DNA of 64,000 nucleotides from a bacterium (GTDB lineage Bacteria > Vulcanimicrobiota > Vulcanimicrobiia > Vulcanimicrobiales > Vulcanimicrobiaceae): assembly GCA_021794205.1 (NCBI GenBank), contig JAJYRH010000001.1:205688-269687 (forward strand), given 5' to 3'. Under the pieces are notes generated by a model that had not been told where the DNA came from, ran no database searches, and worked only from the letters and a program-made list of their open reading frames with translations. Position 1 is the stretch's first letter. The number at the start of each line of letters is the position of its first letter. This document shows positions 55,797 through 63,958 of the stretch, one piece after another. Position numbers and translations under genes: made by a program.

Positions 55797-57152
55797 ATGT
55801 GGAAGATCGACGAACGCGACTGCATGCATCCTGTGAACGCGGTCGTCGTGGGCGCCGGAATAGCGGGCCTCTGTTGCGCCTGGGAATTGAAACGCGCCGG
55901 TCTCCGGGTCACGGTGTTGGAACGCTCCGAATCCGTCGGCGGCCGTATCCGTAGCGAGCGCTTTTACGGACACGACATCGAAGTCGGAGCGCAGTTTCCA
56001 TCCAGCGGTTATCGCTACATTTTACCGTTGATGCGCGATACCGGGACGATCGCGCGCCTCGTAAAGAGCAGCCCGTGGGGGGCAGTGGAGCGCAATCATA
56101 CCTTGCATGCGGTGCATGCCCGTCGGCCGTGGACGATGCTCACCGGCGGTCTGCTGGGGATTGGTGAGTATGGAAAGCTCGCGCTCGGCTCGTTGGCGCC
56201 GCTGTGGCAGGGGCGCCGACTGAACCCGTCGGAGTACGCAACGTTGGCGGCGCTCGACGACGCCGATGCAGCGCAGTGGTGTGCAACTACGATGGGGGCC
56301 GCCGCGCGAGATTACGTCTTCGAACCCATGATTCACGGCTTCTATTTTCAGCGCCTCTCGGGTACCTCACGCGCCTTGGTCGCGGCGCTCTTGGCCTTCA
56401 ACGGTGCCGACGCGTTGGCGGTCACGGGCGGGTGGCAAGCGTTGCCTATAGCGATGGCCGCGCAACTCGACGTCCGTTCCGGCGCAACGGTTGATGCGAT
56501 CGAGGAAATGCCGGAAGGCGTGCGCGTCCGCGTCGGCGACGAATGGCTCGTTGCAGATCGCGTGATTCTCGCATGTCCGGCAAACGTGAGCCGCGAGCTT
56601 TTGCCTTGCGCGAGCGAGGCCGAGCAAGCGGTGCTCGCGGTCAAGTATGCAAGCAGCATACACGTTGCATTCGCACTGCGTTCAAACTGGAAGCCGCCGG
56701 CGTACCTTCGTGGTATTCACGGCGCTTTGGCGGCGCCGTGCGAGGGCGCCGACATTGCGGCGCTGACCTTCGAGAGCGGACGCTTGCCTGGCAGCGACGG
56801 CGGAGAAGTGCTTTCCGTCATGCTCGGGAACGACGCTGCGCGGCGCGCGATGAACCGCCCCGACGACGAACTTCTCCGGGATATTGTCGAGCAACTCGAC
56901 CGCACGTTCCCCGACCTCCATGCGGCAATCGTCGAAACGCGCGTGCGGCGATGGCCGACTGCCGAACCACGCTCGCCGGTCGGTCGTGCTCGCGCCGTCG
57001 CCGCGTACCGACGGAGCCTCGTCGGTCGGCGGCGCGTCGTGCTCGCCGGCGATTACCTTGGCTCGCCCTGGACCGATGGAGCCGCCGAAACTGGGAGATG
57101 GGCGGCGCACCATATCGTTCGGAGCGCTAGCGCCGATCGAAGCGCTCCGTGA
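55797..57152 (+). CDS. FAD-dependent amine oxidase/protoporphyrinogen oxidase-like protein
   Basis: A 451-residue flavoprotein from ATG 55797; a second ATG at 55824 is also plausible, and upstream in-frame codons are not conserved in type. The dinucleotide fold VVVGAGIAGLCCAWELKRAG is followed by VLERSESVGGRIRSE. The C-terminal FAD contact is VLAGDYLGSPWTDGAAETG. This resembles protoporphyrinogen oxidase and phytoene-desaturase-like proteins, without enough detail to fix a substrate. No heme or carotenoid genes are nearby. It converges with the isochorismatase gene, leaving nine bases. Confidence 0.82.
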   Translation: MWKIDERDCMHPVNAVVVGAGIAGLCCAWELKRAGLRVTVLERSESVGGRIRSERFYGHDIEVGAQFPSSGYRYILPLMRDTGTIARLVKSSPWGAVERNHTLHAVHARRPWTMLTGGLLGIGEYGKLALGSLAPLWQGRRLNPSEYATLAALDDADAAQWCATTMGAAARDYVFEPMIHGFYFQRLSGTSRALVAALLAFNGADALAVTGGWQALPIAMAAQLDVRSGATVDAIEEMPEGVRVRVGDEWLVADRVILACPANVSRELLPCASEAEQAVLAVKYASSIHVAFALRSNWKPPAYLRGIHGALAAPCEGADIAALTFESGRLPGSDGGEVLSVMLGNDAARRAMNRPDDELLRDIVEQLDRTFPDLHAAIVETRVRRWPTAEPRSPVGRARAVAAYRRSLVGRRRVVLAGDYLGSPWTDGAAETGRWAAHHIVRSASADRSAP

Positions 57153-57161
57153 CCGGCATCG

Positions 57162-57752
57162 CTACGAGAGGAGCCTCGGCAGGTCGTCGATGGAGATGAC
57201 ATCCGCTTGGCGCGGAAAGACCTTCTCGAGTAAGAGCGCGTGAACGTCGGGGGCCGGGTCGGCGCAGGCATCGGCGAGAACGAAGAGGCGGAAATCGCGG
57301 TCGGCCGCATCGCGAATCGTCGAAAGGACGACGCCGCTCGTGCTGATTCCCGAAAGAATTAACGTGTCGATCGTGCGACGACGGAGTTGCTCGGCTAAAT
57401 CCGTGGTGGAGAATGCACCGACGCGCGTTTTGCGCACGACGATATCGCCGGGCTGCGGGGCGAGGCGCTCGTCGATCGCCGTCGCCGGCGCATCGGCGTG
57501 GAAGGCGCGACCGGCGCCCTTCGCCGCCGAGAACCCCTTGTTGCGTTCGGGAATCGCGGCGTACTCGCTCTCGGTAAAGCCGACGCGCACGTAGCCGACG
57601 TGTCCGCCGTGTTCGCGCATGCACTGAATCGCTCGTGCGGCTTTCGCCACGAGTGCATCCGCGTGTTCGAGCGCCCCAATGATGCCCGCTTGAAAATCCA
57701 TGACGAGCAACGCCGCTCGCTTGGCGTCGATTCGTTGAGTCGGTTCCGGCAT
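57162..57752 (-). CDS. Isochorismatase-like hydrolase lacking the catalytic Cys
   Basis: A 196-residue protein of the cysteine-hydrolase/isochorismatase fold. D19 in LLVMDFQ and K108 in VVRKTRVGAF match two residues of the usual Asp-Lys-Cys triad. The nucleophile loop reads SGISTSGVVLST, so the expected Cys is V141. It may therefore work as a true isochorismatase-like enzyme or be non-catalytic. It is the last gene of the marR-DHA2 exporter operon, two bases after the exporter, hinting at detoxification. Confidence 0.82.
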   Translation of the reverse strand: MPEPTQRIDAKRAALLVMDFQAGIIGALEHADALVAKAARAIQCMREHGGHVGYVRVGFTESEYAAIPERNKGFSAAKGAGRAFHADAPATAIDERLAPQPGDIVVRKTRVGAFSTTDLAEQLRRRTIDTLILSGISTSGVVLSTIRDAADRDFRLFVLADACADPAPDVHALLLEKVFPRQADVISIDDLPRLLS

Positions 57753-57754
57753 GG

Positions 57755-59443
57755 TTATGCTCCTTCTACCGTAGGTGGTGCGATGGGTGCGCGCTCTCGA
57801 CGGCTGCCGCGCAAAAACGACGCGACGGCACCGAAGAGTGAAAGAATGGTCGCCAGCGCGAAAACGACCACGAGGCCTTGATGGAATGCACCGGCGATGA
57901 GGTGCGGAAAGAAACTCGTTCCGGTGAGCGTGCGCCGCCGCGCCTCGGTGAGGTGCGAGAGCACGCCGCTCGGCGCGAGGAGAGGCTGGAGCGGATTCGC
58001 TCCGAGAAAGGCCGCGAAGAGCGATGAGGCCGGCGGAAGCGCGGCGATATGCGCCGCAACGTTCGCCGGAACGCCCAGCTTCACGATCCCGGCGAGCATC
58101 GCCGCCGGAAGCTTCTTGGAGAGCACGACGATCATCAGCGAGAAGAAGATGCCGATCGAGAGAAGGTTCCCCGAGTTCTGAAACGTCGCGCGCATTCCCG
58201 AAGCGACGCCGCGTTGTCCCGCCGGAACGCTACTCATGATCGCCGAGGTATTCGGTGCAGCAAACATTCCCGAGCCGATTCCCGTTCCGGCGATCGCGAG
58301 GGCGAAGATCCAGTACGAAAAATCGACCGGCACGAGCATCAAGGCTACGAAACTCGCTGCGAATACCAGGAGGCCGGTCGTTGAGAAGAGGCGCGCGCCG
58401 AAGCGATCCGAGAGATAGCCCGAGAGTGGCCCGGCGACCATAAATCCCGCCGAGAGCGGCAATAAGAAAATGCCGGCCCAGAGCGGCGTATCGGTGTAGC
58501 GATAGCCGTGCAACGGCAGCCAGATGCCCTGCAGCCAAATGACCAGCATGAGCTGTAACCCACCGCGTGCGATCGCGGCTGCGAGCGCGGCGGCGCTCCC
58601 CGCAGCAAAGGCGCGTATGCGCAACAGCGCGAGATCGAGCATCGGTTCCGCGACGCGCGTTTCGACGATTGCGAAAACGAGAAGGCACGCGATGCCGCCG
58701 ACAAGCGGAAGATAGGTAGCGGGGTTCGTCCATCCCATCGCGCGATCGCCGTAAGGATGAATGCCCGAGGTGATCGCCACCAATATCGCGCCCAAGCCGA
58801 GGGCGAACGTGAGGTTGCCCCACCAGTCGATACGCCCCGCTTGGTGGTGCCCGGCTTCGCGCAGGCTCCGATACGCCCACACCGTGCCGAAAATGCCGAT
58901 CGGGACGTTCACCCAAAAGACCGCACGCCAATCGATCATCGCCAGCACGCCGCCGGCAACGAGGCCGAGAAATTGACCGCTCAAGCCGGCGATTTGGTTG
59001 ACGCCCAAGGCAAAGCCGCGCCGATTCGCAGGAAATGCATCGGTAAGGATCGCTGCGGAGTTCGCCGTCAGCATCGATCCGCCGAGTGCCTGGAAGAGAC
59101 GCCAGCCGATAAGCCACAGGGCGCCGTTTCCACCGATAAACGGATCGAACGACAAGAAGAGCGACGCGATCGTGAAGACGACGAACCCGAGATTGTAGAT
59201 CTTTACTCGCCCAAACATATCGCCCAATCGGCCGAGCGTCACCACCATCACCGCCTGCACGAGCATATATCCGACGATCATCCAGAGCAGGTACCCGACG
59301 TTCCCTGGGGCGAGCGGGTCGAGATGAATCCCGCGAAAGATTGCGGGCAGCGCGATGATCACGATCGATCCGTCGAGTGCGGACATGAAAATCGCGAGCG
59401 TCGTGTTCGACAAGGCGATCCAACGGTAGCGGTCGGCGTTCAT
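57755..59443 (-). CDS. DHA2-family (EmrB/QacA-type) drug exporter
   Basis: A 562-residue MFS protein with about 14 helices. MSALDGSIVIIALPAI in helix 1 matches the DHA2 motif D1 (LDxTIVNVALP), and GRLGDMFGRVKIYNLG is the conserved helix 2-3 loop. QALGGSMLTANSAAILTDAFP matches the motif C region. It couples proton entry to export of toxic organic compounds. The ATG overlaps the marR stop by one base (TAATG), so a MarR regulator very likely controls it. Confidence 0.9.
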   Translation of the reverse strand: MNADRYRWIALSNTTLAIFMSALDGSIVIIALPAIFRGIHLDPLAPGNVGYLLWMIVGYMLVQAVMVVTLGRLGDMFGRVKIYNLGFVVFTIASLFLSFDPFIGGNGALWLIGWRLFQALGGSMLTANSAAILTDAFPANRRGFALGVNQIAGLSGQFLGLVAGGVLAMIDWRAVFWVNVPIGIFGTVWAYRSLREAGHHQAGRIDWWGNLTFALGLGAILVAITSGIHPYGDRAMGWTNPATYLPLVGGIACLLVFAIVETRVAEPMLDLALLRIRAFAAGSAAALAAAIARGGLQLMLVIWLQGIWLPLHGYRYTDTPLWAGIFLLPLSAGFMVAGPLSGYLSDRFGARLFSTTGLLVFAASFVALMLVPVDFSYWIFALAIAGTGIGSGMFAAPNTSAIMSSVPAGQRGVASGMRATFQNSGNLLSIGIFFSLMIVVLSKKLPAAMLAGIVKLGVPANVAAHIAALPPASSLFAAFLGANPLQPLLAPSGVLSHLTEARRRTLTGTSFFPHLIAGAFHQGLVVVFALATILSLFGAVASFLRGSRRERAPIAPPTVEGA

Positions 59444-59874
59444 TAGAGTTCGTCTGCCAACCGTTCCAAAAGCGGCGCCGCCGCGCGCAACGTTGCGAGT
59501 TCGTCGGGGGTGAAGTGCGCCGCGAGCGAGCGAGCGATATGGGCCGCTCGCCCGCTTCGCCGCGCGCGCAGCGTATTGCGCCCGACGGCAGTGATGGAGA
59601 TGACGCTCTGCCTGCCGTCGGCGGCATCGGGCTCGCGCCGAACCAACCCTCGCGACTCGAGCGCGCTCAGCGTCGCGCCGAGGGATTGCGCGCTGATCCG
59701 TTCGAGCTTCGCTAACGCCGTCAACGTGGTGGGGCCAGCGCTCTCCAATCGCACGAGCGCCGAGATCTCGGGATGCGAGAGGCTCTCGTCGCGCGTCTGT
59801 CGGAGCCGCCGAACGAGCAGGCTCAGGGCGAGGTAGAGTTTTTCGGCGACGGCATCGGGGGTTGGGCGCGACAT
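59443..59874 (-). CDS. MarR-family transcriptional regulator
   Basis: A 143-residue winged-helix regulator. LSHPEISALVRLESAGPTTL, ALAKLERISAQSLGATLSALE (recognition helix) and GLVRREPDAADGRQSVISIT (wing with the DGR turn) give the standard MarR layout. It heads the operon with the DHA2 exporter and probably represses it until a small aromatic ligand binds. CTAAG-type inverted half sites lie just upstream of its start. Confidence 0.92.
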   Translation of the reverse strand: MSRPTPDAVAEKLYLALSLLVRRLRQTRDESLSHPEISALVRLESAGPTTLTALAKLERISAQSLGATLSALESRGLVRREPDAADGRQSVISITAVGRNTLRARRSGRAAHIARSLAAHFTPDELATLRAAAPLLERLADEL

Positions 59875-59877
59875 ATG

Positions 59878-59907
59878 CTAAGGCTACACTACTAAGGTGA
59901 GACTTAG
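59878..59907. promoter_or_regulatory. Candidate MarR operator
   Basis: Three copies of a 5-base half site lie just upstream of marR: CTAAG at 59878-59882 and 59892-59896, and the inverted CTTAG at 59903-59907. The last two form an inverted repeat around GTGAGA. Placement fits autorepression. Confidence 0.45.
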
Positions 59908-59994
59908 CAATAGGGCAACGGAAAGCGATGTCATTTCGGGCCCCGCGCGTTTCACAGATTACCGCAAGGATTGGCGGCGTAGACTCGCATAGAA

Positions 59995-61353
59995 ATGGCT
60001 ATGCGACATCCGGCATTGGGGCTCGTCCTCTCGCTTGTTTTGACCGCTTGCGGAGGCGGCGGGGGCGCTAGCGTCGGCGTGCCCGCCACGCCCACGATCG
60101 CCCATCGCTCGGTCGTCCCCTGTAGTGCGATTCAAGACCTACGGTCGCTCGGCAGCGATCTCTCCCAGGTTACCAATCCGGCGACGCACGATACGATGGA
60201 ATACACCGTCATCGGCGACGGGGCGCTCAGCGACGACGTACTCGTCATGTTCCCCGGAACGGGGCAAATTCTCACGGGATGGCCCGTGCAGATGCTGACG
60301 AACAGCACCTATAGCCCATCGATCACCAAAAGCCTTGCTTACGATCCGCTCGAAGATGGTTCCGTCTCGCTCTGTCACGATTACCGGATCGTGCTCTTTG
60401 ATTATCCCGGTGTTGGGCTGACGACGATGAACGGCAGCGTGACGCGCGACGCGATCGCCAGCGATGTCGATGCGATGCTGAACGATGCTTCGGTGCGATA
60501 CGGCATTTCTACGAATGTCGTCGATCCGGTAGGCTGGTCGCTCGGGACGACGAACGCGGAAAAGTTTGCCGTCCTCTCACCCGTATCGCGACCGACGCGC
60601 ACGATTCATAACGTCATTCTCATTGCCGCCGGCCCGGGAGGAAGCCGACAGGCGCAGGTGGGTCCTGATTCCGCCTCCTGCGTGACCACGATGTTCGATG
60701 CCTCCGTCTCGGCGACGGGCTCGCTGAAGAATCAGCTCGACGCGACGCTCACGGAGATGATCTTCCCGTACATCGGACAGACGCAGTCGCAATCCGGAAC
60801 GACGAGTGGCTGCACGGCGACGGTAACGAATTCGACGGTTAGCCTGAACGTGACGCCCGATTGCGGCATTCTCAACCACTGCCTCGAGTATCTTGCGGGA
60901 TCGATCGTCGATATGAACACCTATCCGTGGAGCATGACCGGCGGCATCGATTCGGCCGTCTACTCCAACGAACGCGAACTTTCAAACGATTTCGATGTTG
61001 CGTACTGCTCGGGAGCCGGGCCGAATTTTACATCGACGGGATGCACGGCCTTCGGACCGATTAAAATGAGCGTGCAAAACGGCGGCGTCTGTGAAACCGA
61101 TACGACCAATCCCGATCTGCCCGTCGCCTCGGCCTGCGCCCCATTACAAATAACCGGGCGCCTGACCGTTCTCAATGGATACGAAGATTTGCTGACGCAA
61201 TGGACCTACGGCAAGGCGTTAGTCAATGCGTACGCGCAGCAGTTGGGCGCTTCGAGAGCCGTGCTAAAGACCTATCCGGGGGAAGCCGGGCACGGCGTGA
61301 TGATTCAGCATCCGCTCTGGACGCAAGCGGAAATTGCGGCGGCGATGCAATGA
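59995..61353 (+). CDS. Alpha/beta-hydrolase-fold lipoprotein
   Basis: A 452-residue lipoprotein with lipobox LTACGGGG after a short signal. A hydrolase triad is visible: S182 in the nucleophile elbow VGWSLG, D398 in LNGYEDLLTQW, and H433 in GEAGHGVM. Early strands include DDVLVMFPGTGQ, with an oxyanion-type Gly, and YRIVLFDYPGVG. The insert between about 215 and 385 is Cys-rich, with seven Cys that may form disulfides. It probably hydrolyses an ester or peptide outside the cytoplasm. Its stop overlaps the next gene (ATGA). Confidence 0.78.
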   Translation: MAMRHPALGLVLSLVLTACGGGGGASVGVPATPTIAHRSVVPCSAIQDLRSLGSDLSQVTNPATHDTMEYTVIGDGALSDDVLVMFPGTGQILTGWPVQMLTNSTYSPSITKSLAYDPLEDGSVSLCHDYRIVLFDYPGVGLTTMNGSVTRDAIASDVDAMLNDASVRYGISTNVVDPVGWSLGTTNAEKFAVLSPVSRPTRTIHNVILIAAGPGGSRQAQVGPDSASCVTTMFDASVSATGSLKNQLDATLTEMIFPYIGQTQSQSGTTSGCTATVTNSTVSLNVTPDCGILNHCLEYLAGSIVDMNTYPWSMTGGIDSAVYSNERELSNDFDVAYCSGAGPNFTSTGCTAFGPIKMSVQNGGVCETDTTNPDLPVASACAPLQITGRLTVLNGYEDLLTQWTYGKALVNAYAQQLGASRAVLKTYPGEAGHGVMIQHPLWTQAEIAAAMQ

Positions 61354-61742
61354 GTACGAAGTTTCTCGCCAAGCTTGTCGGCCTTTGGGTGCTGCTGATC
61401 GTGCTCTCTCTGGCGATGAGCGGGCGAGCTTCGGTCGATATTCTGAATGCACTCTTCACCGAACCCGGGCTCATGTTCGTCGCCGGCATCTTTACGATGC
61501 TCGTTGGTTTAGCGATCGTGTTGACGCACAATCGATGGAGATCGGGGCCGCTCGCCGCGGTCGTTACGGTGCTCGGATGGCTCGCGTTGTTCAAGGGAAT
61601 TCTGTTGGCGAGTTTACCTCCGGCGCTCATCATCGAAGCGTTTGCGACATTGAACTTCGCGAAATTCCTCACGCTCTACCTCGGAATTGCGTTCGTCGGC
61701 GGCGTCCTGTTGACGTACGCAGGCTTCAGAGCGCGCGAGTAG
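61350..61742 (+). CDS. Four-helix integral membrane protein
   Basis: A 130-residue protein beginning MSTKFLAKLVGLW at ATG 61350, overlapping the lipoprotein stop. Four hydrophobic helices span about residues 8-24, 37-58, 66-90 and 100-124, with very short loops. No family is recognised with certainty; it resembles small DoxX/DUF-type membrane proteins. The four-base overlap suggests it works with, or is made alongside, the alpha/beta-hydrolase lipoprotein. Confidence 0.7.
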   Translation: MSTKFLAKLVGLWVLLIVLSLAMSGRASVDILNALFTEPGLMFVAGIFTMLVGLAIVLTHNRWRSGPLAAVVTVLGWLALFKGILLASLPPALIIEAFATLNFAKFLTLYLGIAFVGGVLLTYAGFRARE

Positions 61743-61927
61743 GGCGAGCCGGGGGCTTTTTGTATATCCGGCCCGGATCCGTGCATTCGTTCAGATCGCG
61801 ATGCGCCGCTCGTTCGTTTTCAATGCGTGCTACTATGGGGCGGACGCGTCGTGCGGAGGTGATGCTGTATCCATCCGCTCGCCAGCCGTATCGTAGCCGG
61901 AGCGATGCAACACCTACACGTAACGGG

Positions 61928-61956
61928 AAAAACGCCCGGAAAAAGCCAGGCGTTTT
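61928..61956 (-). terminator. Terminator hairpin after tRNA 3'-end copy 1
   Basis: AAAACGCC (61929-61936) pairs with GGCGTTTT (61949-61956). On the minus strand the stem is followed by a TTTTTCCC run, the form of a Rho-independent terminator, starting six bases past the CCA end of the tRNA-like fragment. Confidence 0.65.
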
Positions 61957-61961
61957 AGACC

Positions 61962-62006
61962 TGGTGGAGATGAGGAGACTCGAACTCCGGGCCCTTACAT
62001 GCGAAG
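61962..62006 (-). other. tRNA-Ala-like 3' end, copy 1 (candidate attachment site)
   Basis: On the minus strand the segment runs from an anticodon-loop-like CTTCGCATG through a T arm (GGAG, loop TTCGAGT, CTCC) to the acceptor CATCTCC and ACCA. The 5' half of a tRNA (acceptor GGAGATG, D arm) is not found upstream. A matching copy lies at 63572-63618. Tyrosine-recombinase elements often use and duplicate such tRNA 3' ends. Similarity to tRNA-Ala(CGC) is from the acceptor and T-arm pattern. Confidence 0.7.
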
Positions 62007-62178
62007 TCGTTTCAACGCCTCGCCGATTTAAAATCATGAAGCGAGAGGTGGCATGAGGCGGCACCACGCGGCACTCGCCGGACCCCGCGCGGGGGTAAAA
62101 ATGGGGGTAGAACGGTGCGACTCTTCAGGGCGCCTCGTGCGCTAGGCCGTTGCCCGATCTGTGCTGGAGTTCTGAACC

Positions 62179-62207
62179 GGCCAGAAGATCGGCCAAAAGA
62201 TCGGCCA
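62179..62207. repeat. 12-bp direct repeats upstream of fic
   Basis: GGCCAGAAGATC (62179), GGCCAAAAGATC (62191) and a partial GGCCATC (62203) are in tandem. They lie 45-70 bases before the fic ATG and may be regulator-binding iterons. The rest of 61743-62250 holds the tRNA-like copy, its terminator and no gene. Confidence 0.6.
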
Positions 62208-62250
62208 TCAATTGCGATATATTGTAAAAAATGCTAGTGTTATAGCTAAA

Positions 62251-63468
62251 ATGGCTCAATCATCATCGGCCAAATCACGGCCGGAATCCGTTCAGCGAAT
62301 CGAACCGACGAGCTTCGAAGCCGTGCCGCCCGAGCTCGCCGATCTGGCGACCGAGCTCGCTGCCGCGGCATCCGCGCTTGGCAACGCCCTCCATCCGCGT
62401 ACGGCGGCAAGCCTGGCCCGCCTCGTCCGCATCATGAATGCATATTATAGTAACCTCATCGAGGGGCAGCACACGCGCCCGCGGGATATCGAGCGCGCTT
62501 TGGTCGGCGACCTGGATGCGGACGAAACGCGACGCAATCTCCAACTCGAAGCTGCGTCGCACGTGCGCGTACAAACAATCGTCGATCGACTCGCCGCCGA
62601 TGGCCAACTCCGAGAGCCCGCTTCCGAGGAGTTCATCCAATTTCTGCACCGCGAATTCTACGACGGTGTGCCTGAATCGATGCTTTTCGTACAATCGACA
62701 CGGCCCGATTATCGGATGAAGCCCGGGGAATGGCGCTCGAACGCAGAGGATGATGTTGTCGTCGGTCGCCATAGGCCGCCCTCTAGTGCGCACGTGGAGG
62801 AGTCTATGCGACATTTGTCAGCTCGGTTTCGGTTCGCCGAGATGGGCGCATCGACGAAGATTTTTGCGATGGCGATCGCGCATCATCGCCTGAACTACAT
62901 TCACCCATTTCCCGATGGAAACGGCCGCGTGAGCCGGCTGATGAGCCACGCAATGGCGCACGCTGCCGGCCTCGGCGCCCACGGCCTCTGGTCCGTTTCG
63001 CGCGGGCTCGCGCGCGGCTTGGATTCTCGAAACGAATATAAGAGCATGATGGATCTCGCCGACACTCCGCGGGAAGGCGCGCTCGATGGTCGCGGAAATC
63101 TCTCGTTGAAGGCGCTCACGGAATTCGTCGCTTGGTTTCTTCGCGTCTGCCTCGATCAGGTGCGCTTCATGTCGAGCCTCTTCGAACTTAACGCACTCGG
63201 ATTTCGCCTCCGTGAGCTCGTCGAGCATCGCTATCGGCTTCGGCCCGAAGCGGCGACATTGGTCGAGCAATTACTGGCACGCGGAGAACTCGAACGCGCG
63301 CGGGTCCCGATCGTTCTCGGTATGGCCGAACGAAGTGCGCGCCGGATCGTCAGTGAATTGGTCGAGCTAGGCCTCGTTGGTTCGGCGACTCCCAAGGGTC
63401 CGCTTTCGCTGCAATTTACGCCGACCGACTCGGAGTTGCTCTTCCCGCGTCTATTTCCGGTCACGTAA
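62251..63468 (+). CDS. Fic-family AMP-transferase-like protein
   Basis: A 405-residue Fic protein from ATG 62251; a TTG 39 bases earlier is possible, but no ribosome site is seen for either. The Fic core HPFPDGNGRVSR (H218) is complete, so AMP transfer to a target hydroxyl is expected. An N-terminal inhibitory motif SNLIEG (S67-G72) fits a class II Fic that silences itself. A winged-helix-like C-terminal part (RSARRIVSELVELGLVG) follows. It is alone between two tRNA-Ala-like 3' ends and behind AT-rich DNA and repeats, so it looks horizontally acquired. Confidence 0.9.
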   Translation: MAQSSSAKSRPESVQRIEPTSFEAVPPELADLATELAAAASALGNALHPRTAASLARLVRIMNAYYSNLIEGQHTRPRDIERALVGDLDADETRRNLQLEAASHVRVQTIVDRLAADGQLREPASEEFIQFLHREFYDGVPESMLFVQSTRPDYRMKPGEWRSNAEDDVVVGRHRPPSSAHVEESMRHLSARFRFAEMGASTKIFAMAIAHHRLNYIHPFPDGNGRVSRLMSHAMAHAAGLGAHGLWSVSRGLARGLDSRNEYKSMMDLADTPREGALDGRGNLSLKALTEFVAWFLRVCLDQVRFMSSLFELNALGFRLRELVEHRYRLRPEAATLVEQLLARGELERARVPIVLGMAERSARRIVSELVELGLVGSATPKGPLSLQFTPTDSELLFPRLFPVT

Positions 63469-63538
63469 ACCCGAGTTTCGAGTCGGAGGTCCATTCGTAG
63501 AGCGTGCAGCTCGGTGGCGAGAGGTTCGAAATGAGAAT

Positions 63539-63563
63539 CCCGCGTCGCTAACAACGACGCGGG
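63539..63563 (-). terminator. Terminator hairpin after tRNA 3'-end copy 2
   Basis: CCCGCGTCG and CGACGCGGG (63539-63563) form a nine-base stem with a seven-base loop, eight bases past the CCA end of the second tRNA-like copy on the minus strand, followed by ATTCTCATT. This mirrors the arrangement at copy 1. Confidence 0.6.
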
Positions 63564-63571
63564 CATAAACT

Positions 63572-63618
63572 TGGTGGAGATGAGAAGACTCGAACTCCTG
63601 ACCCCTTAAATGCGAAGG
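63572..63618 (-). other. tRNA-Ala-like 3' end, copy 2 (candidate attachment site)
   Basis: Minus-strand copy of the tRNA 3' end: CTTCGCATTTAAGGGGTC, T arm AGGAG/TTCGAGT/CTTCT, acceptor CATCTCC and ACCA. It differs from copy 1 by one base over the terminal 27 and by several beyond. The 5' side does not pair as an anticodon stem, so it is not a whole tRNA. It brackets the fic gene with copy 1. Confidence 0.7.
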
Positions 63619-63958
63619 AATCGCAGGAGGTTGGTCCGCCGGGGCCCACTCGTCAAAATCGTGCGTAAATGCCTGTAAACGGCTCGCAGCGGATGTTGGT
63701 GCTACGCAGATATCCGCCCGTTTCCGCGCTATTGGTGGTCCGATTGGGGTCAAGAGGTCAGATCACAGAGAGGCGCGCGGCCTTCCGTTCCTCGAGGACC
63801 AATTGGCGTTCACCCGACTCATCCCACCATGAGCCATCCAGGAACGGGGAGAAAATGTGAACCTCGGGCTTTAAGTAACCGTCTGTTGAGGACCGTCTTG
63901 CGCTGGGGATTGTCGTTCACGATGATGGAGGGAACGCGTCTTCCATCGTGAGGTCTTC
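63619..63958. other. Intergenic stretch without a supported gene
   Basis: Only short unsupported frames are visible. An inverted repeat, CACGATG (63918-63924) and CATCGTG (63944-63950), could form a hairpin just before the possible start at 63959. Confidence 0.4.

Noticed and set aside
61962..62040. Complete tRNA gene
   Set aside because: Only the 3' half from the anticodon loop is present; no matching 5' acceptor or D arm occurs upstream at either copy.
61334..62056. 240-codon plus-strand frame running across the tRNA-like copy
   Set aside because: It is an off-frame reading of the membrane protein gene and of the tRNA complement; the latter gives a typical false coding stretch.
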